The notes: a model not told the origin generated them from the sequence alone. A DNA stretch of 64,000 nucleotides from Latilactobacillus graminis DSM 20719 (GCF_001436415.1 NZ_AYZB01000002.1:71370-135369); one strand, 5' to 3'. Counted from the first letter of the stretch, positions 31,640-41,168 are shown. Program-made: numbers and translations.

Positions 31640-31980
31640 TTAATGGTTAATCGAGTGGCTGTAGTGTATGAAAATGACTTATAATTACGACATTGGTTAG
31701 AACTGGCAGATGTTTCAGACTTACAGTGCCCGGTTGAATGGGCAAAAATTTATCTTTATTCCTGGGTCAAGCTGGCGTAAGTTATTTATCGCCTAGCGGG
31801 TGGTTTGCTCAGGCCCAACATGCGTTACCCAGAGGGCAGGAAATGGTCTGGGTCACCAAAGCCGATGTTGTTCGGTATCGCCTTGAACGTTGGCCATCGA
31901 AGCCGCGGCTGATAAATCTGGAGTGCCGACCGCATTGGGGAATGCGGTCGAACACCGCGTTTATCGGTCGGTAATTACTG
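31640..31980 (+). pseudogene. Possible decayed gene of unknown family
   Basis: Frame-hopping coding-like segments fill this gap. They include LRHWLELADVSDLQCPVEW, then GQEMVWVTKADVVRYRLERW in the next frame, then SGVPTALGNAVEHRVYRSV ending at a stop just before the alaS promoter. GC content and codon use look coding, but no reading gives a complete protein and no family is recognised. A 78-codon frame (31738-31974) is open but has no ribosome site. It may be an unexpressed relic or chance. Confidence 0.3.
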
Positions 31981-31994
31981 TTACATTGGACTAG

Positions 31995-32023
31995 TTGACA
32001 ATCTAGCAAATTTTTTTTATACT
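31995..32023 (+). promoter_or_regulatory. alaS promoter
   Basis: Consensus TTGACA, 17 bases, then TATACT, starting the T-box leader. Confidence 0.9.
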
Positions 32024-32027
32024 TTGA

Positions 32028-32228
32028 GAAGGTTGGGATATACCCGGTGTTTGACGTTCACAGGAAGACCTTTCTAGACTGAGAGAGGGTCATATAAGAC
32101 AGCGTGGTGCTCCCCAACCTCCAGATAATTGAATAAACTCATAAAGAGGTTAACGACTAACATCGTTGCAATCAAGGTGGTACCGCGCTTTTGCGTCCTT
32201 GGCATTGCAGCGGTGTTTTATTTTTTTG
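32028..32228 (+). promoter_or_regulatory. T-box riboswitch of alaS
   Basis: The leader contains the T-box sequence AAGGTGGTACCGCG (32174-32187), which pairs with the tRNA acceptor end. Stem I is closed by GGTTGGG (32031-32037) with CCCAACC (32113-32119). An alternative stem, ACCGC with GCGGT, followed by a T-rich run (32218-32227) is the likely terminator. Uncharged tRNA-Ala should allow read-through. Candidate alanine specifier codons on the 3' side of stem I are GCG (32102) and GCT (32109); I cannot choose between them without a structural model. Confidence 0.92.
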
Positions 32229-32242
32229 AAGGAGTAAATACG

Positions 32243-34885
32243 ATGAAAAAATTAACGAGTGCGCAAGTGCGCCAAATGTTCCTAGATTTCTTTAAAGAAA
32301 AGGGCCATGCGATTGAACCCAGTGCTTCGCTTGTGCCTAAAGATGATCCAACATTGTTATGGATTAATTCCGGCGTAGCGACCTTAAAGAAGTATTTTGA
32401 TGGCCGCGTGGTGCCGAGCAATCCACGAATTACCAATGCGCAAAAGAGCATCCGGACCAATGATATTGAGAATGTTGGTAAAACTGCGCGGCATCATACG
32501 TTTTTCGAAATGTTAGGAAACTTCTCCGTCGGTGATTATTTCAAAGAAGATGCGATTCCATGGGCTTGGGAATTCTTAACCAGTAATCAGTGGTTGGCTT
32601 TTGATCCTGAAAAATTATATGTCACTGTATATCCCAAAGATCAAGAAGCTCATCGGATTTGGCATGAAAAAGTTGGTTTGCCAGAAACACATATCATTGA
32701 AGTGGAAGATAACTTTTGGGATATCGGCGAAGGTCCCTGTGGCCCTGATTCAGAAATTTTTTATGATCGCGGGCAAAGCTTCAATAATGTTGCTGAAGAT
32801 GACCCTGAAAATTATCCAGGTGGTGAAAATGAACGCTACCTTGAAGTCTGGAATATCGTATTCTCAGAATTCAATCATTTACCAAATGGCGAATACGTAG
32901 AACAACCACATAAGAACATTGATACGGGGATGGGGCTCGAACGATTGGTTGCAATCATTCAAGCTGCCCCAACGAACTTTGAAACGGATTTATTTATGCC
33001 ACTAATTAATGCTACAGCCGCCTTAAGTCAGAATAAACAATATGGCGCTAATGCGGCTGATGATATTGCATTTAAGATTATTGCGGATCACGCACGTGCA
33101 GTGACTTTTGCGATTGGAGATGGCGCAATGCCAGCTAATGAAGGCCGCGGCTATGTGTTACGTCGATTAATTCGGCGGGCAATCTTAAATGGAAAAAAAT
33201 TAGGCATTAACGAAGCCTTCATGTATCAGTTAGTCCCAATCGTGGGTGAAATTATGCAAAGCTATTACCCAGATGTATTGGCTCAAGAAGAATTTATAGC
33301 TAAGGTAATCCGTTCTGAAGAAGACCGTTTCCGGGAAACTTTAAACGATGGTTTACATTTATTGAATCAAGCGATTGATCATGTCAAAGCAAGCGGACAA
33401 ACTGAAATCATTGGGGCCGATGCCTTCAAATTATTCGATACGTATGGTTTCCCAATTGAATTGACGACCGAGTATGCTGCCGATGAAGGTTTGACGGTTG
33501 ATCAAGCTGGGTTTGAAAGAGCTATGGCGCAACAAAAATCGCGGGCGCGCAATGCACGGAGTGATGAACAGTCTATGGGAATGCAAAATGAGCTGTTGAT
33601 GGACATCAAGGTCGAAAGTACCTTTACTGGTTACACCACCCTTGAAACTGAAAGTAAATTAAGGGTAATTTTGCAAGATAATGCACAACAGTCAACGATT
33701 AACAGTGGCACAGCGCAACTAATTTTTGAGCAGACACCGTTCTATGCTGAAATGGGTGGTCAAGTCGCAGACCAAGGAGTGATTAAGAATCTTTCTGGGC
33801 AAGTGGTTGCTAAAGTGACCGATGTCCAATACGCACCAAACGGACAACCACTTCATACGGTGACTGTTATCGAAGAAATGATCAAGGATGTGCATTATGT
33901 ATTATCCGTTGACCCGGTTTTCAGAGCTGGCGTAGTTAAAAACCATACAGCAACTCATTTATTGGATCAAGCCTTACGGGATGTCTTAGGTGAACATACG
34001 CATCAAGCTGGATCGTTGGTGGAACCAGACTATTTACGATTTGATTTTACGAACCTCGGTCAAGTGACGGACAATCAATTGGCGACGATTGAAAAAATAG
34101 TGAATGAGAAAATCTGGGCAGCTCTGCCAGTCGAAACTGTCGAAACTGATATTGAAACGGCCAAAGCAATGGGCGCCATTGCACTTTTTACCGAGAAATA
34201 TGGGCAGACTGTGCGTGTGGTTAAAATTGGTGATTACTCAATGGAACTTTGTGGTGGGACTCACGCTAGTAATACGGCTGATTTGGGCCTCTTCAAAATT
34301 ACCAGTGAATCAGGGATTGGTGCGGGCACACGCCGAATTGAAGCAGTGACCTCCAAGGCAGCCTTCAAGTATTTGAATGACAAACAAATCTTGCTAGATG
34401 AACTAGGTAGTGAATTAAAAGTTGCTCAAACCAAAGATTTACCGAAGAAGTTGCAACAAATACAAGCTGATTTAAAAGCAGCCCAGAAAGAAAATGAACG
34501 ATTAAAGGCCCAATTTGCACAACAACAAGCTGGGAATGTTTTTGAAAATGTTGAAACGGTTGGACAATGGCGCTTAGTTGCTGCCAATGCACAAGTGGCT
34601 GGCATGAACGAACTGCGTCAATTAGCGGATCAATGGCAGCAAAAACAAATTTCAGATGTCCTCGTGCTTGCCACCGTGGCAGGTGAAAAAGTTAGTCTAA
34701 TTGTGGCAGTTGCCCCAGCGGCCATTCAAGCAGGTGTCAAAGCTGGCGACTTAATCAAACAAATCGCGCCCCTAGTCGGTGGTGGTGGCGGTGGTCGGCC
34801 TGATATGGCACAAGCCGGCGGTAAGAATCCTGCCGGGGTTGACGCAGCTTTAGCCGCAGCGAAAACGGCGTTAGCCAGTATTTAA
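32243..34885 (+). CDS. alaS: Alanine--tRNA ligase
   Basis: 880 residues. The class II catalytic domain begins MKKLTSAQVRQMFLDFFKEKGH, the editing domain has HTATHLLDQALR and the Cys/His set of CGGTHASNT, and the C-terminal DHHA1-like domain has GGGGGGRPDMAQAGG. It charges tRNA-Ala and clears Ser/Gly errors. The ATG at 32243 follows GAAGGAG. A longer in-frame reading from 32129 would translate the T-box core and terminator and is rejected. Confidence 0.97.
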   Translation: MKKLTSAQVRQMFLDFFKEKGHAIEPSASLVPKDDPTLLWINSGVATLKKYFDGRVVPSNPRITNAQKSIRTNDIENVGKTARHHTFFEMLGNFSVGDYFKEDAIPWAWEFLTSNQWLAFDPEKLYVTVYPKDQEAHRIWHEKVGLPETHIIEVEDNFWDIGEGPCGPDSEIFYDRGQSFNNVAEDDPENYPGGENERYLEVWNIVFSEFNHLPNGEYVEQPHKNIDTGMGLERLVAIIQAAPTNFETDLFMPLINATAALSQNKQYGANAADDIAFKIIADHARAVTFAIGDGAMPANEGRGYVLRRLIRRAILNGKKLGINEAFMYQLVPIVGEIMQSYYPDVLAQEEFIAKVIRSEEDRFRETLNDGLHLLNQAIDHVKASGQTEIIGADAFKLFDTYGFPIELTTEYAADEGLTVDQAGFERAMAQQKSRARNARSDEQSMGMQNELLMDIKVESTFTGYTTLETESKLRVILQDNAQQSTINSGTAQLIFEQTPFYAEMGGQVADQGVIKNLSGQVVAKVTDVQYAPNGQPLHTVTVIEEMIKDVHYVLSVDPVFRAGVVKNHTATHLLDQALRDVLGEHTHQAGSLVEPDYLRFDFTNLGQVTDNQLATIEKIVNEKIWAALPVETVETDIETAKAMGAIALFTEKYGQTVRVVKIGDYSMELCGGTHASNTADLGLFKITSESGIGAGTRRIEAVTSKAAFKYLNDKQILLDELGSELKVAQTKDLPKKLQQIQADLKAAQKENERLKAQFAQQQAGNVFENVETVGQWRLVAANAQVAGMNELRQLADQWQQKQISDVLVLATVAGEKVSLIVAVAPAAIQAGVKAGDLIKQIAPLVGGGGGGRPDMAQAGGKNPAGVDAALAAAKTALASI

Positions 34886-34897
34886 GTAGGATGCTAG

Positions 34898-34942
34898 AAA
34901 TGAGATTCGGATCAATGTAAATTGAGATGGGTCTCATTTTTT
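34898..34942 (+). terminator. alaS terminator
   Basis: AAATGAGA pairs with TCTCATTT, with an inner imperfect stem, followed by T residues. Confidence 0.8.
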
Positions 34943-35008
34943 AGTAATCAATTTTATGAAATAGGATATCGTTATCTTTCATCCAGATTCGATTAAGAGA
35001 TGGGAGAG

Positions 35009-35037
35009 TTGTACTTTATCCTATTTTCGAGTAGAAT
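35009..35037 (+). promoter_or_regulatory. Promoter of ireB–ruvX–DUF1292
   Basis: TTGTAC, 17 bases, then TAGAAT. Confidence 0.65.
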
Positions 35038-35075
35038 ATGATTGTATAAGTAGCGAAAAGTTGAGGTGTTGAGAG

Positions 35076-35336
35076 ATGAATCTAGATAAAACAGTCCATT
35101 TTGATTTTGGTAAAAATAGTCCTAAAAATGTTCATGAAACATTAACGACGGTCTATCAGACATTAGAGGAAAAGGGCTACAATCCTATTAATCAGATTGT
35201 TGGTTATCTGTTGTCCGGTGATCCAGCATACATTCCACGCTATAATGATGCTCGTAATTTGATTCGTAAACATGAACGCGATGAGATTATCGAAGAATTA
35301 GTTAAAAATTATTTGGATAAGGAAACGACAAAATAA
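35076..35336 (+). CDS. ireB: IreB-family regulatory phosphoprotein
   Basis: The 86-residue length and sequence match the IreB/YrzL (former DUF965) family: phosphoacceptor Thr pair in [17 protein letters not shown] and a compact [18 protein letters not shown] core. In Enterococcus faecalis IreB is phosphorylated by the PASTA kinase IreK and counteracts cephalosporin resistance. The stop codon overlaps the ruvX start (TAATG), the conserved alaS–ireB–ruvX order. Confidence 0.95.
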   Translation: MNLDKTVHFDFGKNSPKNVHETLTTVYQTLEEKGYNPINQIVGYLLSGDPAYIPRYNDARNLIRKHERDEIIEELVKNYLDKETTK

Positions 35337-35773
35337 TGCGTTTAATGGGATTTGACGTTGGTTCACGAACGGTGGGCATTGCAGTCAGTGATCTATTGGG
35401 TTGGACAGCGCAAGGCGTTGAGATTATTCGTATCAATGAAGATGTGGCGGAATTTGGGCTAGAGCGCGTGCAAGAACTGGTTGATAAATACCAAGTGACG
35501 GGTTTTGTATTAGGACTACCGAAGAATATGAATAATTCAATTGGACCGCGGGCGCTTAAGGCACAAGAATATGGGGCAATGCTGAGTGAACTTTTTCCAG
35601 AGATTCCAGTTGATTATATCGATGAACGCCTAACAACGGTTCAGGCTGAACGCATGCTAGTGGAACAAGCAGATACGTCACGTAAGAAACGTAAGCAAGT
35701 GATTGATAAACTCGCTGCGGTGATGATTTTGCAGAACTACTTGGATGCGCATGGTCGCTTAACACAAGGCTAA
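35336..35773 (+). CDS. ruvX: Putative pre-16S rRNA nuclease / Holliday junction resolvase RuvX (YqgF)
   Basis: 145 residues of RNase H-like fold: [15 protein letters not shown] with the first catalytic Asp, [29 protein letters not shown] and [19 protein letters not shown] with the last acidic residue. YqgF proteins process the 16S rRNA 5' end and were first predicted as resolvases. Its start overlaps the ireB stop by one base, so the two are translationally coupled. Confidence 0.95.
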   Translation: MRLMGFDVGSRTVGIAVSDLLGWTAQGVEIIRINEDVAEFGLERVQELVDKYQVTGFVLGLPKNMNNSIGPRALKAQEYGAMLSELFPEIPVDYIDERLTTVQAERMLVEQADTSRKKRKQVIDKLAAVMILQNYLDAHGRLTQG

Positions 35774-35802
35774 TAAATAAAACAATTAAGGAGTTTTGAT
35801 GA

Positions 35803-36114
35803 ATGACTGAAGAGAACAAGAACATCCACCAAGATGAAGAACAACAAATTACATTAATCGATGATCAGGGCAACGAGGAATTATACCAAGTGCTCTTTAC
35901 ATTCGATTCAGAAGATTACGGTAAATCGTACGTTTTATTGTATCCAACCAGTGCCGAAGAAGATGAAGAAGTTGATATTCAAGCCTTCTCGTTTACATCA
36001 GATGATGCTGGTAATGCGAGCAAAGGTGACCTATTCCCAATCGAAGATGACGAAGAATGGGAAATGGTTGAAGAAGTGTTAAACACATTTTTAGCCGATG
36101 ATAATCTAAAATAG
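35803..36114 (+). CDS. DUF1292-family protein (YrzB-like)
   Basis: 103 residues, very acidic. The DUF1292 core EQQITLIDDQGNEELYQVLFTFDSEDYGKSYVLLYP is followed by an acidic stretch and a Trp-containing C-terminus. The family is small, conserved in Firmicutes and nearly always follows ruvX, but its function is unknown. The ORF starts behind AAGGAG and ends just before a strong terminator. Confidence 0.92.
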   Translation: MTEENKNIHQDEEQQITLIDDQGNEELYQVLFTFDSEDYGKSYVLLYPTSAEEDEEVDIQAFSFTSDDAGNASKGDLFPIEDDEEWEMVEEVLNTFLADDNLK

Positions 36115-36144
36115 CATTCGAGTAAGGACTGTACAAGTGATTTC

Positions 36145-36198
36145 AAAAAAAGGGACCTAACCGCAATTTTAATTGATTGCGGTTAGGTCCCTTTTTTT
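36145..36198. terminator. Bidirectional terminator between DUF1292 and rnhC
   Basis: A perfect stem of more than 20 bp (AAAAAGGGACCTAACCGCAA with its complement) has A and T tracts on both sides. Confidence 0.95.
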
Positions 36199-36218
36199 GC
36201 GTGAAGTGAGAAGCTATC

Positions 36219-37130
36219 CTATAATAACTGTTGTGCTTTTTGGGTATTAATAAAATGTAATTTAGCAAATTGACCCAGATAATCCATGCCACCTTGAGCC
36301 AGCAAGTCGGCAGCGATTTGGTTGACTGCTTGATGATTACCAAGCGGAATTTGGCGGCCGGCCTTTTTGGAGAGTTCTAGCATGGATAAATTAGCTTGAT
36401 GCCGGGCGATGATTGAAGCAGCGGCCACCGCCAAATGACAATGTTCTGCTTTAGTTGCAAAATAGACATGATCACGGAGGACGACCGGTTCATTTTTGAG
36501 ATAGTTATAATAGACACCACGGGGCTCGAACTGGTCAATTAAAATGCCGTCGGGGCTTGTGGGTTGGATTTTTTGTAAAACTTTAAGAAGTGCAAAATTA
36601 TGACTGATGGCTTTCATTTTTTCGATATTCATCGTGGCATGCACAGTGTTATATTTTGGCGGCATAATGTTGACAATGTGGTAGGGTAGTTTGGCCATCA
36701 TCTTTTGGGCCATTCGGTCAATTTGCGCATCGGTTAGTGTTTTTGAATCAGCGACGCCTAATTGATTGACGAAGTCGAGATTGGCATGGCTAACATAGAC
36801 GGCGGCGATGGTTAACGGGCCGAAATAGCTTCCGTTACCCACTTCATCTGAGCCTAAAACGGACCACTGCGCAAAATTAGTTGGTAAAAGATCACCTTTG
36901 GTCGCTTGTGGCTTTGCTTTTGGTCGTTTTGGAGTGACAGGCCCCCATTTGGCAGCCACTTTTTCTGCATTTTGACCTTGAAAAAGGACTTTGCCAGAAC
37001 GATAACCGGTAATATTCAAACCATTAGCTTGATGGGCGAAAACGGCCCCCGGTGGTAACTGGCGGTTAGTGGCATAATGATTTTGGAGGTTAGCGAGTTG
37101 TACGGGTGAAACTTGGATAACTGCTTGCAT
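36219..37130 (-). CDS. rnhC: Ribonuclease HIII
   Basis: 303 residues: an N-terminal TBP-like substrate-binding domain (about 1-90), then an RNase H fold with GSDEVGNGSYFGPL (catalytic Asp-Glu pair), DSKTLTD and DQFEPRG. This RNase HIII layout removes RNA from RNA-DNA hybrids. It starts behind AGGAGCC. The convergent position relative to DUF1292 and divergence from cvpA–mutS2 match other Firmicutes. Confidence 0.95.
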   Translation of the reverse strand: MQAVIQVSPVQLANLQNHYATNRQLPPGAVFAHQANGLNITGYRSGKVLFQGQNAEKVAAKWGPVTPKRPKAKPQATKGDLLPTNFAQWSVLGSDEVGNGSYFGPLTIAAVYVSHANLDFVNQLGVADSKTLTDAQIDRMAQKMMAKLPYHIVNIMPPKYNTVHATMNIEKMKAISHNFALLKVLQKIQPTSPDGILIDQFEPRGVYYNYLKNEPVVLRDHVYFATKAEHCHLAVAAASIIARHQANLSMLELSKKAGRQIPLGNHQAVNQIAADLLAQGGMDYLGQFAKLHFINTQKAQQLL

Positions 37131-37249
37131 AATATTGGCTCCTTAATGAAGACTAAATGAAGAGATTTATGGTAAAATTGCTACTTTCCCTTGTTTCATG
37201 ATAAAATAGTTCAGTTGAACTAGCAAATAAATAATCGGCGGGGATCGTC

Positions 37250-37313
37250 AGCCAGTGAATCATCTGTGGCTTAACTGTGCTTGCTATGGCGTCATCAAGG
37301 CTTTTTAACGCCA
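37250..37313 (+). other. Two tandem hairpins in the leader before cvpA
   Basis: AGCCA (37250-37254) with TGGCT (37267-37271), and TGGCGT (37287-37292) with ACGCCA (37308-37313). The 253-base gap between rnhC and cvpA holds no convincing ORF. The hairpins lack T runs; a leader RNA element is possible but unproven. Confidence 0.3.
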
Positions 37314-37383
37314 GTTTAAACAAAGTAATCTGCTAAAAAATCGGTATTTAAAAAACATGTCACTAAGGGGCTAAGGGGAATTT

Positions 37384-37923
37384 ATGCTAAGTCTAATTAT
37401 TATTTTAATTTTATTATATGCCATTTATATAGGGACCAGACGTGGATTTATCATGCAAGCAGTCTATACAATTGGGTACTTTATTGTCTTTTGGATTGCC
37501 CAAGCGATGAGTCACTCATTGGGACCTAAGTTAAGTCTTATTGTGCCGTACCCATCGGCAATTGAGGATAGCTACTTTGCATTCTTTCAAAAGAGTATTG
37601 GGTTATCATTAGACGATGCATTCTATATCGGAGTCGCTTTTGTCCTCGTGATGTTCATCGGGAGTTTATTAGTTCGTTTCAGCGGACTTTTACTGAACTC
37701 ATTGACTTATATGCCTGGTTTGAAGCGGTTCAATAAAACGATTGGTGGTTTCTTGAACTTTTTGGTTGTCTATATTGGGATTTTCTTACTGCTATATGTT
37801 ATGGCATTGGTACCACTGGATGGCTTACAAAAAACGTTACGCGATTCAACAGTTGCGCGGGTCATTGTCTTACACACACCAGTGCTAACCTCGCAAGTAA
37901 CTAGTTGGTGGATTGCCGGTTAA
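37384..37923 (+). CDS. cvpA: CvpA family membrane protein
   Basis: 179 residues with four hydrophobic segments (about 1-30, 60-90, 100-135 and 140-160), starting LIIILILLYAIYIGTRRGFIMQ, typical of CvpA/YshB. The family is linked to colicin V production in E. coli and to envelope maintenance; its molecular role is unresolved. mutS2 follows, as yshB–mutS2 in B. subtilis. The ORF starts behind AAGGGG. Confidence 0.9.
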   Translation: MLSLIIILILLYAIYIGTRRGFIMQAVYTIGYFIVFWIAQAMSHSLGPKLSLIVPYPSAIEDSYFAFFQKSIGLSLDDAFYIGVAFVLVMFIGSLLVRFSGLLLNSLTYMPGLKRFNKTIGGFLNFLVVYIGIFLLLYVMALVPLDGLQKTLRDSTVARVIVLHTPVLTSQVTSWWIAG

Positions 37924-37939
37924 AATGGATTGTACAGTT

Positions 37940-37968
37940 GGGGGTTGACGGAAGTCGCCCCTTTTTTT
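37940..37968 (+). terminator. Possible terminator/attenuator between cvpA and mutS2
   Basis: GGGGGTTGAC and GTCGCCCC form an imperfect stem followed by seven T, ending 17 bases before the mutS2 start. It may reduce read-through into mutS2. Confidence 0.6.
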
Positions 37969-37985
37969 AGAAGGAGTTAACGCAT

Positions 37986-40349
37986 ATGAATCATAAAATA
38001 CTAGAAACACTCGAATACGATAAAATTATACAAATGTTGCAAGGCCATGCCATTACGGCGTTTGGTCAAGAAAAAATTGCACAATTAGTACCAGCCAACG
38101 ACGCCCAATTGATTCAAGCTCACTTGGATCAAACAAAGGACGGAGTAGAGATTGAACGGTTAAAAGGGGGCATTCCCCTACCACAATTGAGTAACGTCCG
38201 TCCGCATCTTAAACGAGTTGAAATTGGGGCGACGTTAAACGGCGTTGAACTGGCCGAGGTAGGACGCGTTTTGCGTGCTACTTCAGTAGTGGTTCGTTTT
38301 TTTGACGATTTAGCAAAAGATGAACTAGCTTTGAAAGCCTTGCCGGAGCTAATTGCTCAATTAGTAACGTTACCGCAATTGACAGAAAAAATTCGTAGTT
38401 CCGTTGCTGATGATGGTGTTGTTTTAGATACAGCTTCAACGAAATTACGCGGGTTACGGACGGGGTTAAAGCAGTTGGAGGGCCAAATTAGAACGCGGAT
38501 GGCTAGTTACACACATGGGGCAAAAGCTAAGTATTTGAGTGATCCAATTGTCACGATTCGTAATGACCGTTACGTGATTCCGGTCAAGCAAGCCTATCGT
38601 GGTCAATTCGGAGGAGTTGTGCATGATCAAAGTGCCAGTGGCCAGACTCTATTCATGGAACCACAAGCTATAATGGAGTTGAATAACCGCCTGCGCCAAT
38701 TACAAATTGAAGAACAACAAGAAATAGAACGTGTTTTGGCTGAACTTTCAGAAGCCATTATGCCGGAACGGCACAACATTTTGGCCAATGCAGAAGTCTT
38801 AGGTCAACTCGACTTTGTCAACGCCAAGGCGCAACTTGCCAAAGAATTGAAGGCAACCGAACCGCTGATTAACTTAGAAAACCATGTCGACTTGAAACAA
38901 GCGCGGCATCCTTTAATTGATGCTCAAAAAGTAGTCGCTAACGATATTGCTATTGGGGCTGATTATCAAGCCATCGTGGTCACCGGTCCGAATACCGGTG
39001 GGAAAACAATTACGTTGAAAACATTGGGATTAGTGCAAGTGATGGCTCAATCCGGATTATTCATTACCGCGCGTGAAGCGAGTCAAGTCGGCGTCTTCTC
39101 GGATATTTTTGCGGATATTGGTGACGAGCAATCAATTGAACAAAATTTAAGTACGTTCTCAGCACATATGGAAAATATTATTCAGATTCTCCAACAGATT
39201 GACGATCAGAGCTTGGTGTTACTTGATGAATTGGGCGCGGGTACCGATCCGCAAGAAGGGGCTGCTTTGGCGATTGCCATCTTAGATCAAATTGGGGTAG
39301 TGGGGGCCGACGTGGTCGCATCGACCCATTACCCTGAATTGAAGATTTACGGTTACAATCGGCCACAAACGATCAATGCTAGCATGGAATTCGATGTGGC
39401 AACGTTACAGCCGACCTATCGCTTATTAATTGGTGTACCAGGGCGCAGTAATGCATTTGATATATCAACGCGGCTCGGGTTACCGGCCACAATCGTACAA
39501 CAAGCCAAGCAATTAATGAATGATGAAAGCCAAGACTTGAATAATATGATTACCGATCTCGAAAATCAACGGAAGGCTGCTGAAACTGAATACCAGGCCC
39601 TGCGCCATGAATTGGCTGAAGCCACTGATTTGCATCAACAGTTATCCACCGCTTATCAACAATTCTTTGAAGATCGCGAAACTGAAATGACTAAAGCCAA
39701 AGAAAAAGCGAATACGATTGTCGAAAAAGCCGAAGAAAAAGCTGATAAAGTGATTACCAAGCTTCGTGAGATGCAGCTCAATCAGGGCGCTCAAATTAAG
39801 GAAAATCAGTTAATCGATGCTAAATCTGAGTTAGGACAATTACGTCAGCCAACTGCTTTGAAGAAAAATAAAGTGCTTCAACGCGCAAAGCGGCGACAAA
39901 CTCTAAAAGTAGGCGACGATGTTTTGGTAACTTCTTATGGTCAGCGCGGGGTACTAGTCCGACAAATCGATGCGAAAAATTGGGAAGTCCAAATGGGTAT
40001 TATTAAAATGAAGATTGCCAACGAGGACTTAGAAAAACAAAAGGTTGCTGAAGATAGTCGGCCACAACGCCATGTGACGACTGTTAATAGTGGCGGTACT
40101 CGCCATGTCAAAGCTCAATTAGACTTACGCGGGAAACGTTATGAAGAAGCTATGACGGAAGTCGATCAATATGTTGATGCGGCCTTGTTGGCTAACTATC
40201 AACAAGTCACCATTGTTCACGGAAAAGGCACGGGTGCTATTCGTCAAGGGGTCCAAGAGTACTTAAAGGGCAATCGCCAAGTTAAGAAATATGAATACGC
40301 ACCAGCCAACGCAGGTGGTAATGGGGCCACGATTGTGACCTTTAAATAA
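37986..40349 (+). CDS. mutS2: MutS2 endonuclease / ribosome-collision factor
   Basis: 787 residues without the MutS mismatch-recognition domain. The ATPase has GPNTGGKTI (Walker A), LLDELGAGTDPQEG and STHYPEL. A long coiled coil follows (about 515-620), then KOW-like and C-terminal Smr domains with LDLRGKRYEEA and HGKGTGAIR. MutS2 suppresses homologous recombination in some species and splits collided ribosomes in B. subtilis. Confidence 0.96.
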   Translation: MNHKILETLEYDKIIQMLQGHAITAFGQEKIAQLVPANDAQLIQAHLDQTKDGVEIERLKGGIPLPQLSNVRPHLKRVEIGATLNGVELAEVGRVLRATSVVVRFFDDLAKDELALKALPELIAQLVTLPQLTEKIRSSVADDGVVLDTASTKLRGLRTGLKQLEGQIRTRMASYTHGAKAKYLSDPIVTIRNDRYVIPVKQAYRGQFGGVVHDQSASGQTLFMEPQAIMELNNRLRQLQIEEQQEIERVLAELSEAIMPERHNILANAEVLGQLDFVNAKAQLAKELKATEPLINLENHVDLKQARHPLIDAQKVVANDIAIGADYQAIVVTGPNTGGKTITLKTLGLVQVMAQSGLFITAREASQVGVFSDIFADIGDEQSIEQNLSTFSAHMENIIQILQQIDDQSLVLLDELGAGTDPQEGAALAIAILDQIGVVGADVVASTHYPELKIYGYNRPQTINASMEFDVATLQPTYRLLIGVPGRSNAFDISTRLGLPATIVQQAKQLMNDESQDLNNMITDLENQRKAAETEYQALRHELAEATDLHQQLSTAYQQFFEDRETEMTKAKEKANTIVEKAEEKADKVITKLREMQLNQGAQIKENQLIDAKSELGQLRQPTALKKNKVLQRAKRRQTLKVGDDVLVTSYGQRGVLVRQIDAKNWEVQMGIIKMKIANEDLEKQKVAEDSRPQRHVTTVNSGGTRHVKAQLDLRGKRYEEAMTEVDQYVDAALLANYQQVTIVHGKGTGAIRQGVQEYLKGNRQVKKYEYAPANAGGNGATIVTFK

Positions 40350-40483
40350 GAATCACATTGGCCTGGCGAGTGCGTTATTAATGTTCAACTAATAAGACAG
40401 AAAAGTTGTTATTCTTTTGATAAAGGCGTAGTATTTAGGAAATAATAATTGCTTTTGTGCAATTGAATGGGGGACGAACAATA

Positions 40484-40795
40484 ATGGTAGAAGTATTAAC
40501 GGATAAAAATTATGAAGCAGCGACTGAAAGTGGGGTTGTTCTAACGGACTTTTGGGCGACTTGGTGTGGTCCTTGTCGGATGCAGTCACCAGTGATTGAA
40601 TCATTGGCCGAAACCAATACCAAGGTTAAATTCAGTAAAATGGATGTCGATGCCAATCCAGAAACGCCAGCCAATTTTGGCATTATGGCGATTCCCACAT
40701 TAGTTGTTAAAAAAGATGGTCAAGTGGTTGAAAAAATCACTGGCTTCCATGATAAGGCGCAACTGGAAACAATTTTAGCGCAATACACGGATTAA
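40484..40795 (+). CDS. trxA: Thioredoxin
   Basis: 103 residues with the WCGPC active site in DFWATWCGPCRM and the cis-proline in MAIPTLVV. A general cytosolic disulfide reductant. ATG 40484 follows GGGGGACG; an in-frame start nine codons earlier is rejected. The order mutS2–trxA matches B. subtilis. Confidence 0.97.
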   Translation: MVEVLTDKNYEAATESGVVLTDFWATWCGPCRMQSPVIESLAETNTKVKFSKMDVDANPETPANFGIMAIPTLVVKKDGQVVEKITGFHDKAQLETILAQYTD

Positions 40796-40883
40796 TCATG
40801 GTAATACTGGCTATTATTGGAACTGTAACGATAATTTGAGCCCAATAAAAGGCTCTCATGAAGTCAGTAATTTACAGCATTGA

Positions 40884-40988
40884 ATGGGCGCTTCTCCAGA
40901 CAAAAAAGTTTTTGATTTTAGTGAAGAATGGGACAATGCTATGATGGCATTATCTGATAGCGCTCCTAATGGGACGCAGTTCAGGTAA
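40884..40988 (+). other. 34-codon orphan frame, possible gene remnant
   Basis: An ATG opens a frame starting MGASPDKKVFDFSEEWDN and ending at TAA. No Shine-Dalgarno precedes it and no family is recognised. The rest of the 417-base gap between trxA and yslB shows only broken frames and a terminator. A relic is likelier than an active gene. Confidence 0.25.
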
Positions 40989-41111
40989 TGTTTTTTTTGC
41001 GGCGACCGTCGAAATATATTTTTGATGCAAATGTGCCGTCTGGATTACTAGCGAAATCTGTTAATCGCCAGCTTAACTGCGCTAGAGTAATGTTTATGTT
41101 GAACCACCCGA

Positions 41112-41168
41112 AAAAGTCCCGCACTTTAAGATTTATAACTCTGACTCTTAAAGTGCGGGGCTTTTTTA
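41112..41168. terminator. Bidirectional terminator upstream of the yslB-like stop
   Basis: GTCCCGCACTTTAAGA pairs with TCTTAAAGTGCGGGGC, with A and T tracts on the two sides. Confidence 0.88.

Noticed and set aside
32080-32100. CTGAGA motif suggesting a TPP riboswitch
   Set aside because: The other conserved TPP elements are absent and a clear T-box motif follows in the same leader.
32129-32242. N-terminal extension of alaS by 38 codons
   Set aside because: It covers the T-box core and terminator; the downstream ATG has a good Shine-Dalgarno and the normal alaS N-terminus.
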